From: Petrocella sp024636985
GTDB taxonomy: Bacteria; Bacillota; Clostridia; Lachnospirales; Vallitaleaceae
Reading direction: 5' to 3'
Assembly: GCA_024636985.1 (NCBI GenBank)
Contig: JAGXFY010000096.1
Span: 1-17,347 of the forward strand
DNA length: 17,347 nucleotides
In this document: piece by piece, positions 1 to 9,100 of the stretch
How the letters are laid out: each line of letters begins with the position of its first letter
Numbering within the stretch: position 1 is the first letter of the stretch
Made by a program: the position numbers and the translations under genes
The notes under the pieces: generated by a model
Databases searched by the model: none
Told to the model about the DNA's origin: nothing
The model's input: only the letters and a program-made list of their open reading frames with translations

Positions 1-24
1 AGTATAGAAGTATAGAAGTATGTA
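1..24. repeat. Short 8-bp tandem repeat at the window edge
   Basis: AGTATAGA is repeated at 1-8 and 9-16 and followed by a partial copy AGTATGTA (17-24). The motif GTATGTAAC recurs near 78-86. The rest of 1-165 is AT-rich with no credible gene. The repeat may continue to the left of the window. No function can be assigned. Confidence 0.4.
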
Positions 25-165
25 ACTGTAGTTTTATAATTCTGATTTTGTAATTGTAATTTGCAATAGTATGAGTAGTATGTAACATGTAACATCATTA
101 TTTTGTAAATCTAACAGGATAAACGAGAGAATTGCATGAAATGAAATTGAATATTGAGTAAATAT

Positions 166-199
166 AATGCGAAGGTCAATTTGACCTTCGCATTTTTGT
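166..199. terminator. Strong hairpin terminator downstream of typA
   Basis: Perfect 14-bp inverted repeat (arms 166-179 and 181-194, core GCGAAGGTCAA/TTGACCTTCGC) around a single T. On the plus strand it is followed by a run of Ts (193-197), the classic intrinsic-terminator form. On the minus strand, where typA ends 39 bp away, the tail is only T-rich (TTATATTTA). It could therefore end typA and also a plus-strand transcript entering from outside the window. Confidence 0.8.
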
Positions 200-232
200 A
201 TAAACTATATAGTTCTAATGCTTTAATTATTT

Positions 233-2056
233 TTATGATGTTTTGGTACTGTTCTTATTGGCACGTAGGCGTTCTGTTTCTCTTAGTATTTTCTTGCGAA
301 GACGAATGCTGTCCGGTGTGATTTCAACCAATTCGTCATCAGCAATGAATTCAAGAGCTTCTTCTAGAGAAAAGATCTTTGGTGGTGCCAGCTTGACAGC
401 ATCGTCGTTACCGGATGATCTTGTATTCGTTAACTTCTTATTTTTTGTTGGGTTAACAGACATATCGTCTTTACGTGAATTGATACCAATAATCATACCT
501 TCGTAGACTTCTGTTCCGGTATGAATGGTCATAGTAGCACGATCGGATAAGTTATTAAGAGAATAAGGGGTAGCGATACCTTGCTCACCAGAGACAAGAA
601 CACCATTATTTCTACTTGGAATCTCACCTTTATAACGTTCAAATCCTTCAAAGGAACGAACAATCGTAGCTTCACCTCTTGAATCTGTAATCATTTCAGA
701 ACGGAAACCAAGCAGACCTCGTGTAGGTGCTATATATTCGATTTTGGTAAAACCATTTTCAGAGATCATGTTCTCCATAGTACCTTTTCTATTGTTTAGA
801 GAAGAAATGGCCATACCTACATAAGAATCCGGTAAAGTAATTAAGACACGTTCTATAGGCTCTACGGTCTTTCCATCTTCCTTGTGCATGATAACTTCAG
901 GCTTTGAAACACTCAGCTCATAACCTTCACGTCTCATATTTTCAATGAGTATAGATAAGTGTAACTCACCACGTCCTGAGACTTTATAGCCTTCAAGGCC
1001 ACCAAGGTCTTCTACTTTTAGACCCACGTTGACTTGAAGTTCTTTTTCCAGACGGTCTCTAATATGTCTTGTCGTTACGAATTTACCAACACGACCGGCA
1101 AAAGGAGAGCTGTTAACCAAGAAATTCATAGATAGCGTCGGTTCTTCTATATGAATCATTTCCATACCTTGAACATTATAGATATCACAAAGGGTCTCAC
1201 CGATGGATAGATCTGCAATACCGGCAACAACAGCGATATCACCACTAAACAGTTCGTCTTTAGCTGTTTGTTTTAGGCCTTCATAACAAAAAAGCTTCAG
1301 AACCTTACCGGTAGCAACACTACCATCTCTTTTTGTGATTGCTACTTGTTGGCCGGCTTTGATTGTACCTTTTGTAACACGTCCGATACCAAGTCTACCG
1401 ATATAATCATCATAGCCAAGAGCAGATATTTGCATCTGGAGTGGTTCATCATCATAATCAGGATAAGCAGTGACATGATTGATGATGGTTTCAAAAAGAG
1501 GCGTCATATCGCTACTTTCTTCACCCATCTCATTAATGGCATAGCCATCCCTTGCAGCTCCATAGAGAACAGGGAAGTCGAGTTGCTCATCGGTTGCGTC
1601 AAGATCTACGAAAAGATCGAAGGTCATATCCACAACTTCTTCAGCGCGTTCATCTTTTTTGTCGATTTTATTAATAAACAGGATGGGTCGTAGGTTCATT
1701 TCTAAAGACTTTTGAAGTACGAATCGAGTTTGTGGCATTGGGCCTTCACTGGAGTCAACCAGTAAGATAACCGTGTCCACGGTCTTCATAATACGTTCAA
1801 CTTCAGAAGAAAAATCCGCATGACCGGGTGTATCTACAATATTTATTTTATAATCTTTATAACGAATTGAACAGTTTTTAGAGTAGATCGTTATACCACG
1901 TTCTCTTTCAATGTCGTTGCTGTCCATGACACAATCAATGACCTCTTCATTTGCTCTAAATACACCATTTTGGTTTAAAAAAGTGTCAACCAACGTGGAT
2001 TTGCCTGCATCGACATGGGCAATAACGGCAATGTTAATGATTTTTTCTTTACTCAT
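233..2056 (-). CDS. typA: Ribosome-associated GTPase TypA/BipA
   Basis: Translational GTPase of the EF-G/LepA superfamily, which binds the 70S ribosome and supports 50S assembly and stress or cold adaptation. The 607-residue length is normal for the family. All GTPase motifs are visible: G1 AHVDAGKST (residues 13-21), the switch I RERGIT motif (51-56), G3 DTPGH (75-79) and G4 NKID (129-132). The rest fits the EF-Tu-like domain II, two EF-G-like alpha/beta domains, and the BipA-specific C-terminus with the GLLGFRSEM stretch. The start ATG has a modest Shine-Dalgarno (GTAGGA) a few bases upstream. It is transcribed alone, away from the hemerythrin gene. Identification is secure from sequence similarity recalled for the family. 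Confidence 0.97.
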   Translation of the reverse strand: MSKEKIINIAVIAHVDAGKSTLVDTFLNQNGVFRANEEVIDCVMDSNDIERERGITIYSKNCSIRYKDYKINIVDTPGHADFSSEVERIMKTVDTVILLVDSSEGPMPQTRFVLQKSLEMNLRPILFINKIDKKDERAEEVVDMTFDLFVDLDATDEQLDFPVLYGAARDGYAINEMGEESSDMTPLFETIINHVTAYPDYDDEPLQMQISALGYDDYIGRLGIGRVTKGTIKAGQQVAITKRDGSVATGKVLKLFCYEGLKQTAKDELFSGDIAVVAGIADLSIGETLCDIYNVQGMEMIHIEEPTLSMNFLVNSSPFAGRVGKFVTTRHIRDRLEKELQVNVGLKVEDLGGLEGYKVSGRGELHLSILIENMRREGYELSVSKPEVIMHKEDGKTVEPIERVLITLPDSYVGMAISSLNNRKGTMENMISENGFTKIEYIAPTRGLLGFRSEMITDSRGEATIVRSFEGFERYKGEIPSRNNGVLVSGEQGIATPYSLNNLSDRATMTIHTGTEVYEGMIIGINSRKDDMSVNPTKNKKLTNTRSSGNDDAVKLAPPKIFSLEEALEFIADDELVEITPDSIRLRKKILRETERLRANKNSTKTS

Positions 2057-2109
2057 AAAATCCTACTTTCTAAATAACTTTATACGTCGTAATTTATTCT
2101 TAGTATCCA

Positions 2110-2138
2110 ATCATATAGTTTAACCGCCTATCGGTCAA
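2110..2138 (-). promoter_or_regulatory. SigA-type promoter of typA
   Basis: On the minus strand TTGACC (2133-2138) and TATGAT (2110-2115) are separated by exactly 17 bp, about 55 bp upstream of the typA start codon. Five of six bases match consensus in each box. Confidence 0.8.
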
Positions 2139-2279
2139 AAAGCAAGTTTATTATGCCCTAAAAGTAAAAAACTGGCATAACCAATAAAAAAAATCATAAT
2201 AAGGAAAGGTTATTGGACATAATAAAGGCTTGAAGCGTAATGCCATTGAGTTGAATTTTAGACCATTCATAAGACAACC

Positions 2280-2307
2280 TTGACAAAAGCCGGCTTGGTG
2301 ATACAAT
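2280..2307 (+). promoter_or_regulatory. SigA-type promoter of the hemerythrin gene
   Basis: TTGACA (2280-2285, perfect) and TACAAT (2302-2307) with a 16-bp spacer, about 45 bp upstream of the start codon. The segment between this and the typA promoter (2139-2279) is AT-rich and holds only a short inverted repeat (CCAATAA near 2180, TTATTGG near 2209); no gene is seen there. Confidence 0.8.
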
Positions 2308-2350
2308 CTTATTAAGGAAAAAACTTAATAGACTGACGGAGGTAGTAGAC

Positions 2351-2749
2351 ATGTTATGGCAAGAAAAATTTTCACTTGGAATACCTGTAATCGACGAACA
2401 ACATAAGCAATTGGTGGATCTGGTTGAAGAAGTCAAAGGTCTTATCCATGATGCTGAAGATGGTGTGGATTGTTATGATGATATCACCTATGTACTTGGG
2501 AATCTGAAAGACTATACAATTACTCATTTTGCAGATGAAGAGGCCATGATGGAAAAATATGGCTATGATAAAATCAATGCACACAAGATGGAACATGCAG
2601 CCTTTGTTGCCAAAGTGCAGGAATTTTTAAGTAAGGATATTGACTTTGATCAGATATCCGTGCTTGAAGATCTTGTGACTTTTCTTTTAGATTGGCTCAT
2701 CGATCATATCTTAGTGACTGACAGTCAATATGTTGGTGTAGTTAAATAA
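2351..2749 (+). CDS. Single-domain bacteriohemerythrin
   Basis: Cytoplasmic non-heme di-iron protein that reversibly binds O2. In anaerobes such proteins are thought to scavenge or sense oxygen. The 132-residue length is typical. All seven canonical iron ligands can be placed: His18 (DEQHKQL), His59 and Glu63 (THFADEE), His78 and His82 (HKMEH), His119 and Asp124 (DHILVTD). The N-terminal LWQEKFSLGI signature is also characteristic. GGAGG at 2339-2343 sits at good spacing to the ATG. It is monocistronic: it has its own promoter and is followed by a terminator. No sensor or methyl-accepting domain is fused, so a chemotaxis-receptor role is unlikely. Confidence 0.95.
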   Translation: MLWQEKFSLGIPVIDEQHKQLVDLVEEVKGLIHDAEDGVDCYDDITYVLGNLKDYTITHFADEEAMMEKYGYDKINAHKMEHAAFVAKVQEFLSKDIDFDQISVLEDLVTFLLDWLIDHILVTDSQYVGVVK

Positions 2750-2796
2750 ATCAATTTCTTAATGTGAATGGTACCATTACGAACATTTGAGAAACA

Positions 2797-2823
2797 GAAG
2801 GGTTCATATTGAGCCCTTTTTTG
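2797..2823 (+). terminator. Intrinsic terminator after hemerythrin gene
   Basis: AAGGGTTC (2798-2805) pairs with GAGCCCTT (2811-2818), with one G-U pair, across a 5-base loop and is followed directly by TTTT. A 12-bp perfect palindrome AATGGTACCATT lies just upstream at 2767-2778 and has no assigned role. Confidence 0.85.
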
Positions 2824-2904
2824 TTGGATTTTTTTGTTTGATACGCTTGATAAGCAATAAAGATTAAGTGGATATATTGAAAGCAAAGAGATTATTGTGG
2901 TACT

Positions 2905-2910
2905 ATAATT
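2905..2910 (+). promoter_or_regulatory. Possible -10 box of the MalT-like regulator gene
   Basis: A perfect TATAAT lies 61 bp upstream of the regulator start codon. No good -35 is present at 16-18 bp; the nearest TTGAAA (2877-2882) is 22 bp away. Activator dependence would fit, but the call is weak. Confidence 0.35.
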
Positions 2911-2970
2911 AAGAATGATAAAGGGTTTTCTAGATTTCTCGGTAAACACCTTGACAAAGGAGATAGTGAT

Positions 2971-5900
2971 ATGAACATCATTAATGCAAAATTTAGCCCA
3001 ACAGCAATGGAAAAAGCATTTATATTACGTTCAGAATTACTTGAAGAAATGACAAGAGATAAAAATAAGAATGTGATATTTGTCACAGCACCCGCAGGTT
3101 ATGGAAAAACAACATTACTATCTCAGTTCAACCATATGACCGATGAAAAAGTAATGTGGTATCATTTGGATATGTTTGATAATGAGATTCTAACATTTAT
3201 GACCTATTTATCAGAAGGTATAGCAAGATGTCTTGGCAAGCATCAAGAGGATATTGTACCCTTTTTAAATGAAAGGTTAGATCAAGGTGACATCAAAGGG
3301 CTGGTTGCTGATTTGTTAAATTACTTATCACAAAAGTCTCAGGATCCTCTATGCATTATTTTTGATGATTTTCACTATCTTACTGAAGACCTTATTCATG
3401 AATGCATAGCAGTATTTATTAGATACTTACCATCAAATATACGCGTCATTATTGCATCAAGGACCCAACCTGCTCTTGATTTGGATTTTTTATTGACCAG
3501 TCATCGCTTTGCAGAAATTAGTATTGAACAATTGAAGTTTTCTCAAGCAGAAGAAAGTACCTTTATTGATAAAATCAAACCGAATCATCAAGAAATATAT
3601 GATCGAGAACTCATCCGAAAGAATAATGGGTGGCCCTTTGGACTCAATCTCCTACAACATGCAATAAGTGAAAATCTTGTAAGTGGCTATGAGATTCAAG
3701 AACTCTATAAAAAATGCTTTGATAATATTTTCGAAATGTTTGAGGATCAAGAATTTTTACGCTCAACCTGTCTCTTAGAGATATTAGATGTTGAGGCATG
3801 CAACTATATTGCCAATAGAACCAATGCCTATGAAACGCTTAAAATGATGTCTAGGAAAGGTCTTTTTATCAGCAAAATTCATTCGGGTGTATTTAAATAT
3901 CACGACTTATTCAGAGATTATTTACAAGAAAAAGTATCGAATAAAAAAGAGGTTTATGAGAAAATAAGTGCATACTATATATATAGAAATAATAATTTAG
4001 AAGCCATTGATTATTTACTCTTATCAAGAGACTATGATGAGGCAGATGCTCTCTTGAAAAAAGGCCAGTACACATATGTTTCTATTGCCTATTACTCAAA
4101 AATCTATCACTGGGAAAAGAAAATATCCACAAAAACGGCCTATCAATATGGGAGCTTTTCACTCATTAAAGCATTAATAGCCCTTAAGAATCTGGAGGTA
4201 GAAAGCGGAAGACTATTTATTGAAAATGCACGCACGCTTTTCTGGGATCAAAAGAACGAAGAAGGCTTATTAAAAGCGGATATTATATGGGTAAAGGTGT
4301 TGCGTATGGAATACAAGGCTGATGAAGCCTATGCCCTTGCTAATGAGATTTACAAAAAAATTCATAATCGACCATTGGATGAAAAGGTGGATGTTTTAAG
4401 TGAAAAATTATATATCAGTGCCTTTTTAAGCAGGGTAGATGAAGAGTTTATTGTATTAAAAAATGAAATATTATCAATAAATGAAAACCATATAAAAACT
4501 TCTGAGGTACAGGCATTTGCGCTTTTGGAATATGCGGCTTATTTAATTGGAGAATATCGTACGGCCATGTCCATTCAAGCGAAGTATCGTGATAGAATAT
4601 CTCCGCTCAACTCAATAATTTATACCATACGCATCTATATGGTTTGGGGACATCTAGAAGAAGGTAAAACCTATGTATTAAAAGAAATCGACAATGCCAA
4701 GCGATTTGGGTTAAGTGCCAACTTGCCGGAGCTTTATGGTATTTTGGCAGAACTGGAATTTCATCATGGTGAATATGGACATGCTGAAAAATATTTCAAA
4801 GAAACAATGAAGTGTTTCGTAGACAAAAATAATAATTTGTACCATTTAAGTACATTTACCTATGCAACGATGTTGGCTTTTTTGGGACGTAAGGATGAAG
4901 CTTTAGAAATGGTAAGAAATTATTATCCTCGTATACCTAAAAATAACCATTTAGGTTTTATGATGGTGGATATGATGTTATCTCAAATGTATTTAATTCT
5001 AAAGGATTATGACTTGGCGATTGAATATGCTAAACGGGCAATGGTACCTTCAGAAGCTTTTGGTACAAAACTCTATGTGGCAACCTTGAGTGCTGTTATT
5101 GCAACTGCGTATTTGGCTAAGGGTGATGAAAGAAATGTCCTTAAGTACGCACAAACAACGATGGACTTATCTGAAAGTGGCTATTACATTCAGGACTTTA
5201 TGACTTTTTATGAATATTACAAGCCTTTGTATCATTTTTGTTTGCAAAACCACATACACACAACATTTGTAGAAGAAATTAAAAATAGGGTAGGTCAAGG
5301 GCTAATGGAGCAAGAAACGAACGATTCAGAAAAACTGTATGTTCGCTTTTTTGGTGATAATATTGTAAAGGCAGGCGGAAAGCTTGTTCGTTGGCGAACG
5401 GTAAAAGCAAAGCATATCTTTTATTATTTACTTTATCATAATAAAACAGGCGTCACCAAGGACAAGCTTATGGACACTTTTTTTGAGCATTATGATTTAG
5501 ACAAAGCCAATGGTAATATAAGGACCTCCCTTACCTATATTAGAAAAGCAATGCAAGATGTTGGGTTTGAAGATATCATATGGCAAGCCAATAGCCGTTA
5601 CTTTATTAATGACAAGATTATTACGACGGATTTAATGCATTTTAACCAACATATTGAAGATTTGAATAATACAGATGAAGATCCAATTTTGTCTGCAAAA
5701 GCGCTAAATAATATCTATAAAGGTGCTTTTTGTGAAGATATTGATATCTATGAATTTAATCTGGAAAAGGAAAAGTATTATAATACGTTTCAAAATGTAA
5801 TATTAAAAGCAGTATCATTACTTGAGGAAAAGAAGGATTATAAAGAAGCCGTTAATTTTATGAATATTCTGATCCAACACCAAAACTACAATGAAAGCTA

Positions 5901-5994
5901 TTACCAGAAAAAGGCAGAGTTGTATCATAAAATGGGTAATCAGGTTATGATGAAAAAAACGGAAGAAGAATTATGGCGCATTAAGGAAAAATAA
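2971..5994 (+). CDS. MalT-like STAND ATPase transcriptional activator with SARP-type wHTH and BTAD
   Basis: Large cytoplasmic signal-responsive regulator of 1007 residues. The N-terminal STAND NTPase has Walker A APAGYGKTT (40-48), Walker B LCIIFDDFHYL (127-137, Asp132-Asp133) and a sensor-like IASRTQP (161-167). A winged-helix part of the STAND module follows, then about 400 residues of helical TPR-like repeats (roughly 340-770), the usual ligand-sensing region in MalT-type proteins. The C-terminus is not LuxR-type. From about 790 it has an OmpR/SARP-like winged helix (RFFGDNIV start, KAKHIFYYLL, NIRTSLTYIRKAM) and then a helical bacterial transcriptional activator domain to the end. AAGGAG (2957-2962) supports the start. 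By family analogy, ATP binding and an unknown inducer would drive oligomerisation and promoter activation. Its closest plausible target is the co-oriented surface hydrolase gene downstream; this is inference from position only. Confidence 0.88.
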   Translation: MNIINAKFSPTAMEKAFILRSELLEEMTRDKNKNVIFVTAPAGYGKTTLLSQFNHMTDEKVMWYHLDMFDNEILTFMTYLSEGIARCLGKHQEDIVPFLNERLDQGDIKGLVADLLNYLSQKSQDPLCIIFDDFHYLTEDLIHECIAVFIRYLPSNIRVIIASRTQPALDLDFLLTSHRFAEISIEQLKFSQAEESTFIDKIKPNHQEIYDRELIRKNNGWPFGLNLLQHAISENLVSGYEIQELYKKCFDNIFEMFEDQEFLRSTCLLEILDVEACNYIANRTNAYETLKMMSRKGLFISKIHSGVFKYHDLFRDYLQEKVSNKKEVYEKISAYYIYRNNNLEAIDYLLLSRDYDEADALLKKGQYTYVSIAYYSKIYHWEKKISTKTAYQYGSFSLIKALIALKNLEVESGRLFIENARTLFWDQKNEEGLLKADIIWVKVLRMEYKADEAYALANEIYKKIHNRPLDEKVDVLSEKLYISAFLSRVDEEFIVLKNEILSINENHIKTSEVQAFALLEYAAYLIGEYRTAMSIQAKYRDRISPLNSIIYTIRIYMVWGHLEEGKTYVLKEIDNAKRFGLSANLPELYGILAELEFHHGEYGHAEKYFKETMKCFVDKNNNLYHLSTFTYATMLAFLGRKDEALEMVRNYYPRIPKNNHLGFMMVDMMLSQMYLILKDYDLAIEYAKRAMVPSEAFGTKLYVATLSAVIATAYLAKGDERNVLKYAQTTMDLSESGYYIQDFMTFYEYYKPLYHFCLQNHIHTTFVEEIKNRVGQGLMEQETNDSEKLYVRFFGDNIVKAGGKLVRWRTVKAKHIFYYLLYHNKTGVTKDKLMDTFFEHYDLDKANGNIRTSLTYIRKAMQDVGFEDIIWQANSRYFINDKIITTDLMHFNQHIEDLNNTDEDPILSAKALNNIYKGAFCEDIDIYEFNLEKEKYYNTFQNVILKAVSLLEEKKDYKEAVNFMNILIQHQNYNESYYQKKAELYHKMGNQVMMKKTEEELWRIKEK

Positions 5995-6023
5995 AATATT
6001 TCATATACTACTTATATACTTTT

Positions 6024-6059
6024 ATGGGCTGTCTCAAAATCCGAGACAGCCCATTTTTG
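6024..6059 (+). terminator. Intrinsic terminator after the regulator gene
   Basis: Perfect 12-bp stem ATGGGCTGTCTC (6024-6035) and GAGACAGCCCAT (6043-6054), loop AAAATCC, followed by a T run (6054-6058). It separates the regulator transcript from the downstream hydrolase gene. Its T run overlaps the first TTGTTAACAA palindrome. Confidence 0.92.
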
Positions 6060-6088
6060 TTAACAATTGGTTGATGAATTGTTAACAA
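6057..6088. promoter_or_regulatory. Paired TTGTTAACAA palindromes (candidate operator)
   Basis: TTGTTAACAATT (6057-6068) and AATTGTTAACAA (6077-6088) form a perfect 12-bp inverted repeat around an 8-bp spacer. Each arm contains the fully palindromic 10-mer TTGTTAACAA, so the two sites are also direct repeats with centres exactly 22 bp apart, about two helical turns. The right copy overlaps the possible -35 of the hydrolase gene. This arrangement suggests cooperative binding of a regulator; the protein is not known. Confidence 0.55.
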
Positions 6089-6106
6089 GCATTCGTGTAC
6101 CATAAT
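6079..6106 (+). promoter_or_regulatory. Possible promoter of the SLH hydrolase gene
   Basis: TTGTTA (6079-6084, 4 of 6 matches to consensus) and CATAAT (6101-6106, 5 of 6), spacer 16 bp. The start codon is about 88 bp further on, giving a leader of about 80 bases that also contains a GGGAGGAGG-like stretch (6131-6139) with no in-frame start close by. The weak -35 lies inside the palindromic operator candidate. Confidence 0.4.
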
Positions 6107-6193
6107 AAATTAGAAAGCCGATTAACAGAAGGGAGGAGGCATTTAGGAACACAGCTTTTCCATGCATTTAATATATTATATTAGGAGGCGTAA

Positions 6194-9100
6194 ATGATGA
6201 AAGGATTTAAAAAAGGTGCAAAAAAACTCGTTGCAATCATACTATCATTAGCAATCAGTATACCGGCATTTACAATCAGTGTTTCAGCCAAGTCAGACAT
6301 CGAGAACCATTGGGCAGGAAACACGATCAAAGAATGGATGAATAAGGGTTTAGCCGGGGGCTATGGGGATGGCTCCTTTAAACCGGATAACAGTATTACA
6401 AGAGCTGAATTTATGAACCTTGTTAATAAGGCATTCGGTTATACTGCAGAAGTAGAGATTCAGTTTAGTGATGTTACAGAAGGCGTTTGGTATTATAACG
6501 TTATTCAAAAAGCAGTTGCGGCAGGGTATCTTGGGGGCTATCCTGATGGTACAATGCAACCGAATAATCTTATTTCAAGACAAGAAGCAGCCATCGTCAT
6601 TGCAAAAGTTAAAGCGTTGACACCAAACGCAGATGCTGGTATGAATTTTACGGACTCCAGTGAAATGGCATCATGGAGCAGTGGCTATATAGGTGCGCTT
6701 GTAGAAGCAGGATTAATGGGTGGTTATCCGGATGGTAGCTTTAAACCTACGGCTCAAATAAAGCGAGCAGAGGCTATTGTTGCACTTAATCATGCCATGA
6801 GTACCATAATTTATAATAAAGCAGGGACATATGGTCCGGTAACAGGTGCTGAGACTATTGAAGGTAATGTCGTTGTTAAAGCGGATGGGGTTATACTTCA
6901 GAACCTAATAATTACAGGAAGCTTAATCATAGATGAAGCGGTAGGACAAGGCGATGTTACTTTGAACAATATTATCGTCAATGGAGAAACCTATATTAGA
7001 GGTGGAGGCGAAAACAGCATCCATATTAATGGTGGTCAGTATAATAGGATCATCATTCAAGAAACAGCCGGTGGTAAAGTTCGAATCGTAGCCATAGATG
7101 TAGAAGGTGCAGATATTGTAATCGCAGAGCAAGCTGCAGGAGAGACAATTATACTTGAAGGAAAGTTTGATAGTGTTCTGTTGCAAGCGAATCAAGTTGC
7201 GTTTCAAACACAAGGCAATACTGAGATATTATCTATGACCGTATCAAAAGATATTAAAGACAGTACAATTCTGATTGGTGCAAATACAACAGTTACAAAG
7301 TTATCGATTGAGTCACCATTAAAAGTAAGTGGTGATGGTAGGATTTCGGTTGTTGATGTAAAGGCAGAGGGTGTCATTTTCGAAAAGGCACCCATAGAGA
7401 TGAATGTAACAGAAGGGATTCAATCTCCTGTTGTTGAAAACACTTCAAATAATACGGGTGGAAGTAGTGGTGGCGGCGGTGGAAGCAGTACACCTACTAC
7501 ACAAACGATAACGGGTGTACTAACAGCCTCAGCAGGAACACCGGATTTGTCAGTTGCTTCGATTCAATTAAAGCAATCAGGTGTCAATGTTGGATCTATG
7601 ATTCATCCGGCAGCTAATGGTACATATAGTATGAGTGGCGTTTCAGCAGGTGCTAATTACACAATCGCCGTAAGTTTAGAGGGCTACTATGACTTTACAA
7701 CGGCTGCATTTACAGTGACACAAGGTACCAACGTCACAGGGAAAGATCTTCAAGTAGCAAGAAAAGAACCCATTATTACAACGGCTACCCCTGGAGAATA
7801 TACGACGATAGCAAGAAATACAGCAGGATTAACATTGACAATTGATCTAACCTCCGGCAAAGTTTATGATATGCAAGTCGAGAATCTAGGGCATACCTTT
7901 GCAGAAGCTTTAACGGTAGAGGATATAAATAATTGGTCCATTGACACAGGTACGACAGGTTTAACCCTTGGTGCTATAACCAGAATCAATGATACGCAAG
8001 TAGAAATCAGTTTCACAGGTGTCGCATCTGAAACAAGAGCATTTACCATACAGGTATTAGACACAGCAATTACTGGCGATTATGCCTTTGATAGCAATGT
8101 TTTACATTTTAGTGTTGTTGATGACGGCTTTATAAATGATGCAACAAGTACAAAGCAAGTTTATTATGCGGTCAACACCGATGTGACAGACTTGAAAGGT
8201 GTCGTCGTATTATCACATGGACTTGCAGAACATCTTGGCAGGTACAATGAAGTTGTAGAAGCGCTTAATGCAGCAGGCTATGGTACCTACAGAGTGGATC
8301 ATAAAGGTCATGGAAGAACAGGTATTGAAAACGGAGATTCGGGTATTGTGGGCGCTTATAGTGAATATTATGAAGACCTAGATTTGATTGTTGATATGGC
8401 AATATCTGAAAACCCAGGCAAGCCTATTTATATGTTAGGACATAGTATGGGTGGTTTAATTGCAGCAATGTATGGTGTGACCTATCCGGACAAACTGGAT
8501 GGACAAATCTTATCAGGAGCAGCAACAGGCCCTTATTATTTGAACTTCGGTGCTGAAGACGCTTTTTACAGTCAATTTGGTGGGAATGCATTGTACATGC
8601 TACCAAATAGCTTAACAAGTACTGTAAGTCGATACCCAGCAGTACAAAACTATTATTTTGTAGACCCGTTAAGATTAACAGAGTTTTCCGCACAACTTTA
8701 CTGGCAGACCTTTGCAGGTGGATCTATGTATTTATCGGATCAAATTGATGACGGTCAGTATACCTATCCAGCATTGATTATCCATGGTGGCGATGACCGA
8801 ATTGTTTCTAAAGCTTTTTCTGAAAGTCTATACAACAACATTGATTCAGCAGATAAAGAAATAATAATCTATGACGGTTTATTCCATGAATCGCTCAATG
8901 CAAGAAATGAAAAGGCAATCGTCATGAGTGATATTATTGATTGGCTTGATGCAAGAAATCAATCTGTAACTGGAACATTAACAGTCTCGGCAGGCATGCC
9001 GGATTTGACAGAGAGTATACTTCAGCTTAAAAAAGACAATGTTATCGTTCGTACACCAATTCACCCATTAGCAGATGGAACTTATGATGTCTCAGGAATG

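Noticed and set aside
1346..1693. 115-residue open frame on the plus strand inside typA
   Set aside because: Antisense shadow of a highly conserved GTPase gene; no ribosome binding site or domain signature.
6024..6054. GGGCTGTCTC arms resembling insertion-sequence ends
   Set aside because: The arms are only 7 bases apart, are followed by a T run, and there is no transposase or target duplication. A Rho-independent terminator explains them.
7422..7506. Possible low-complexity or phase-variable tract at the Gly/Ser linker
   Set aside because: The Gly codons are mixed (GGT, GGA, GGC) with no homopolymer or exact short tandem unit, so slippage is unlikely; it is an ordinary flexible linker.
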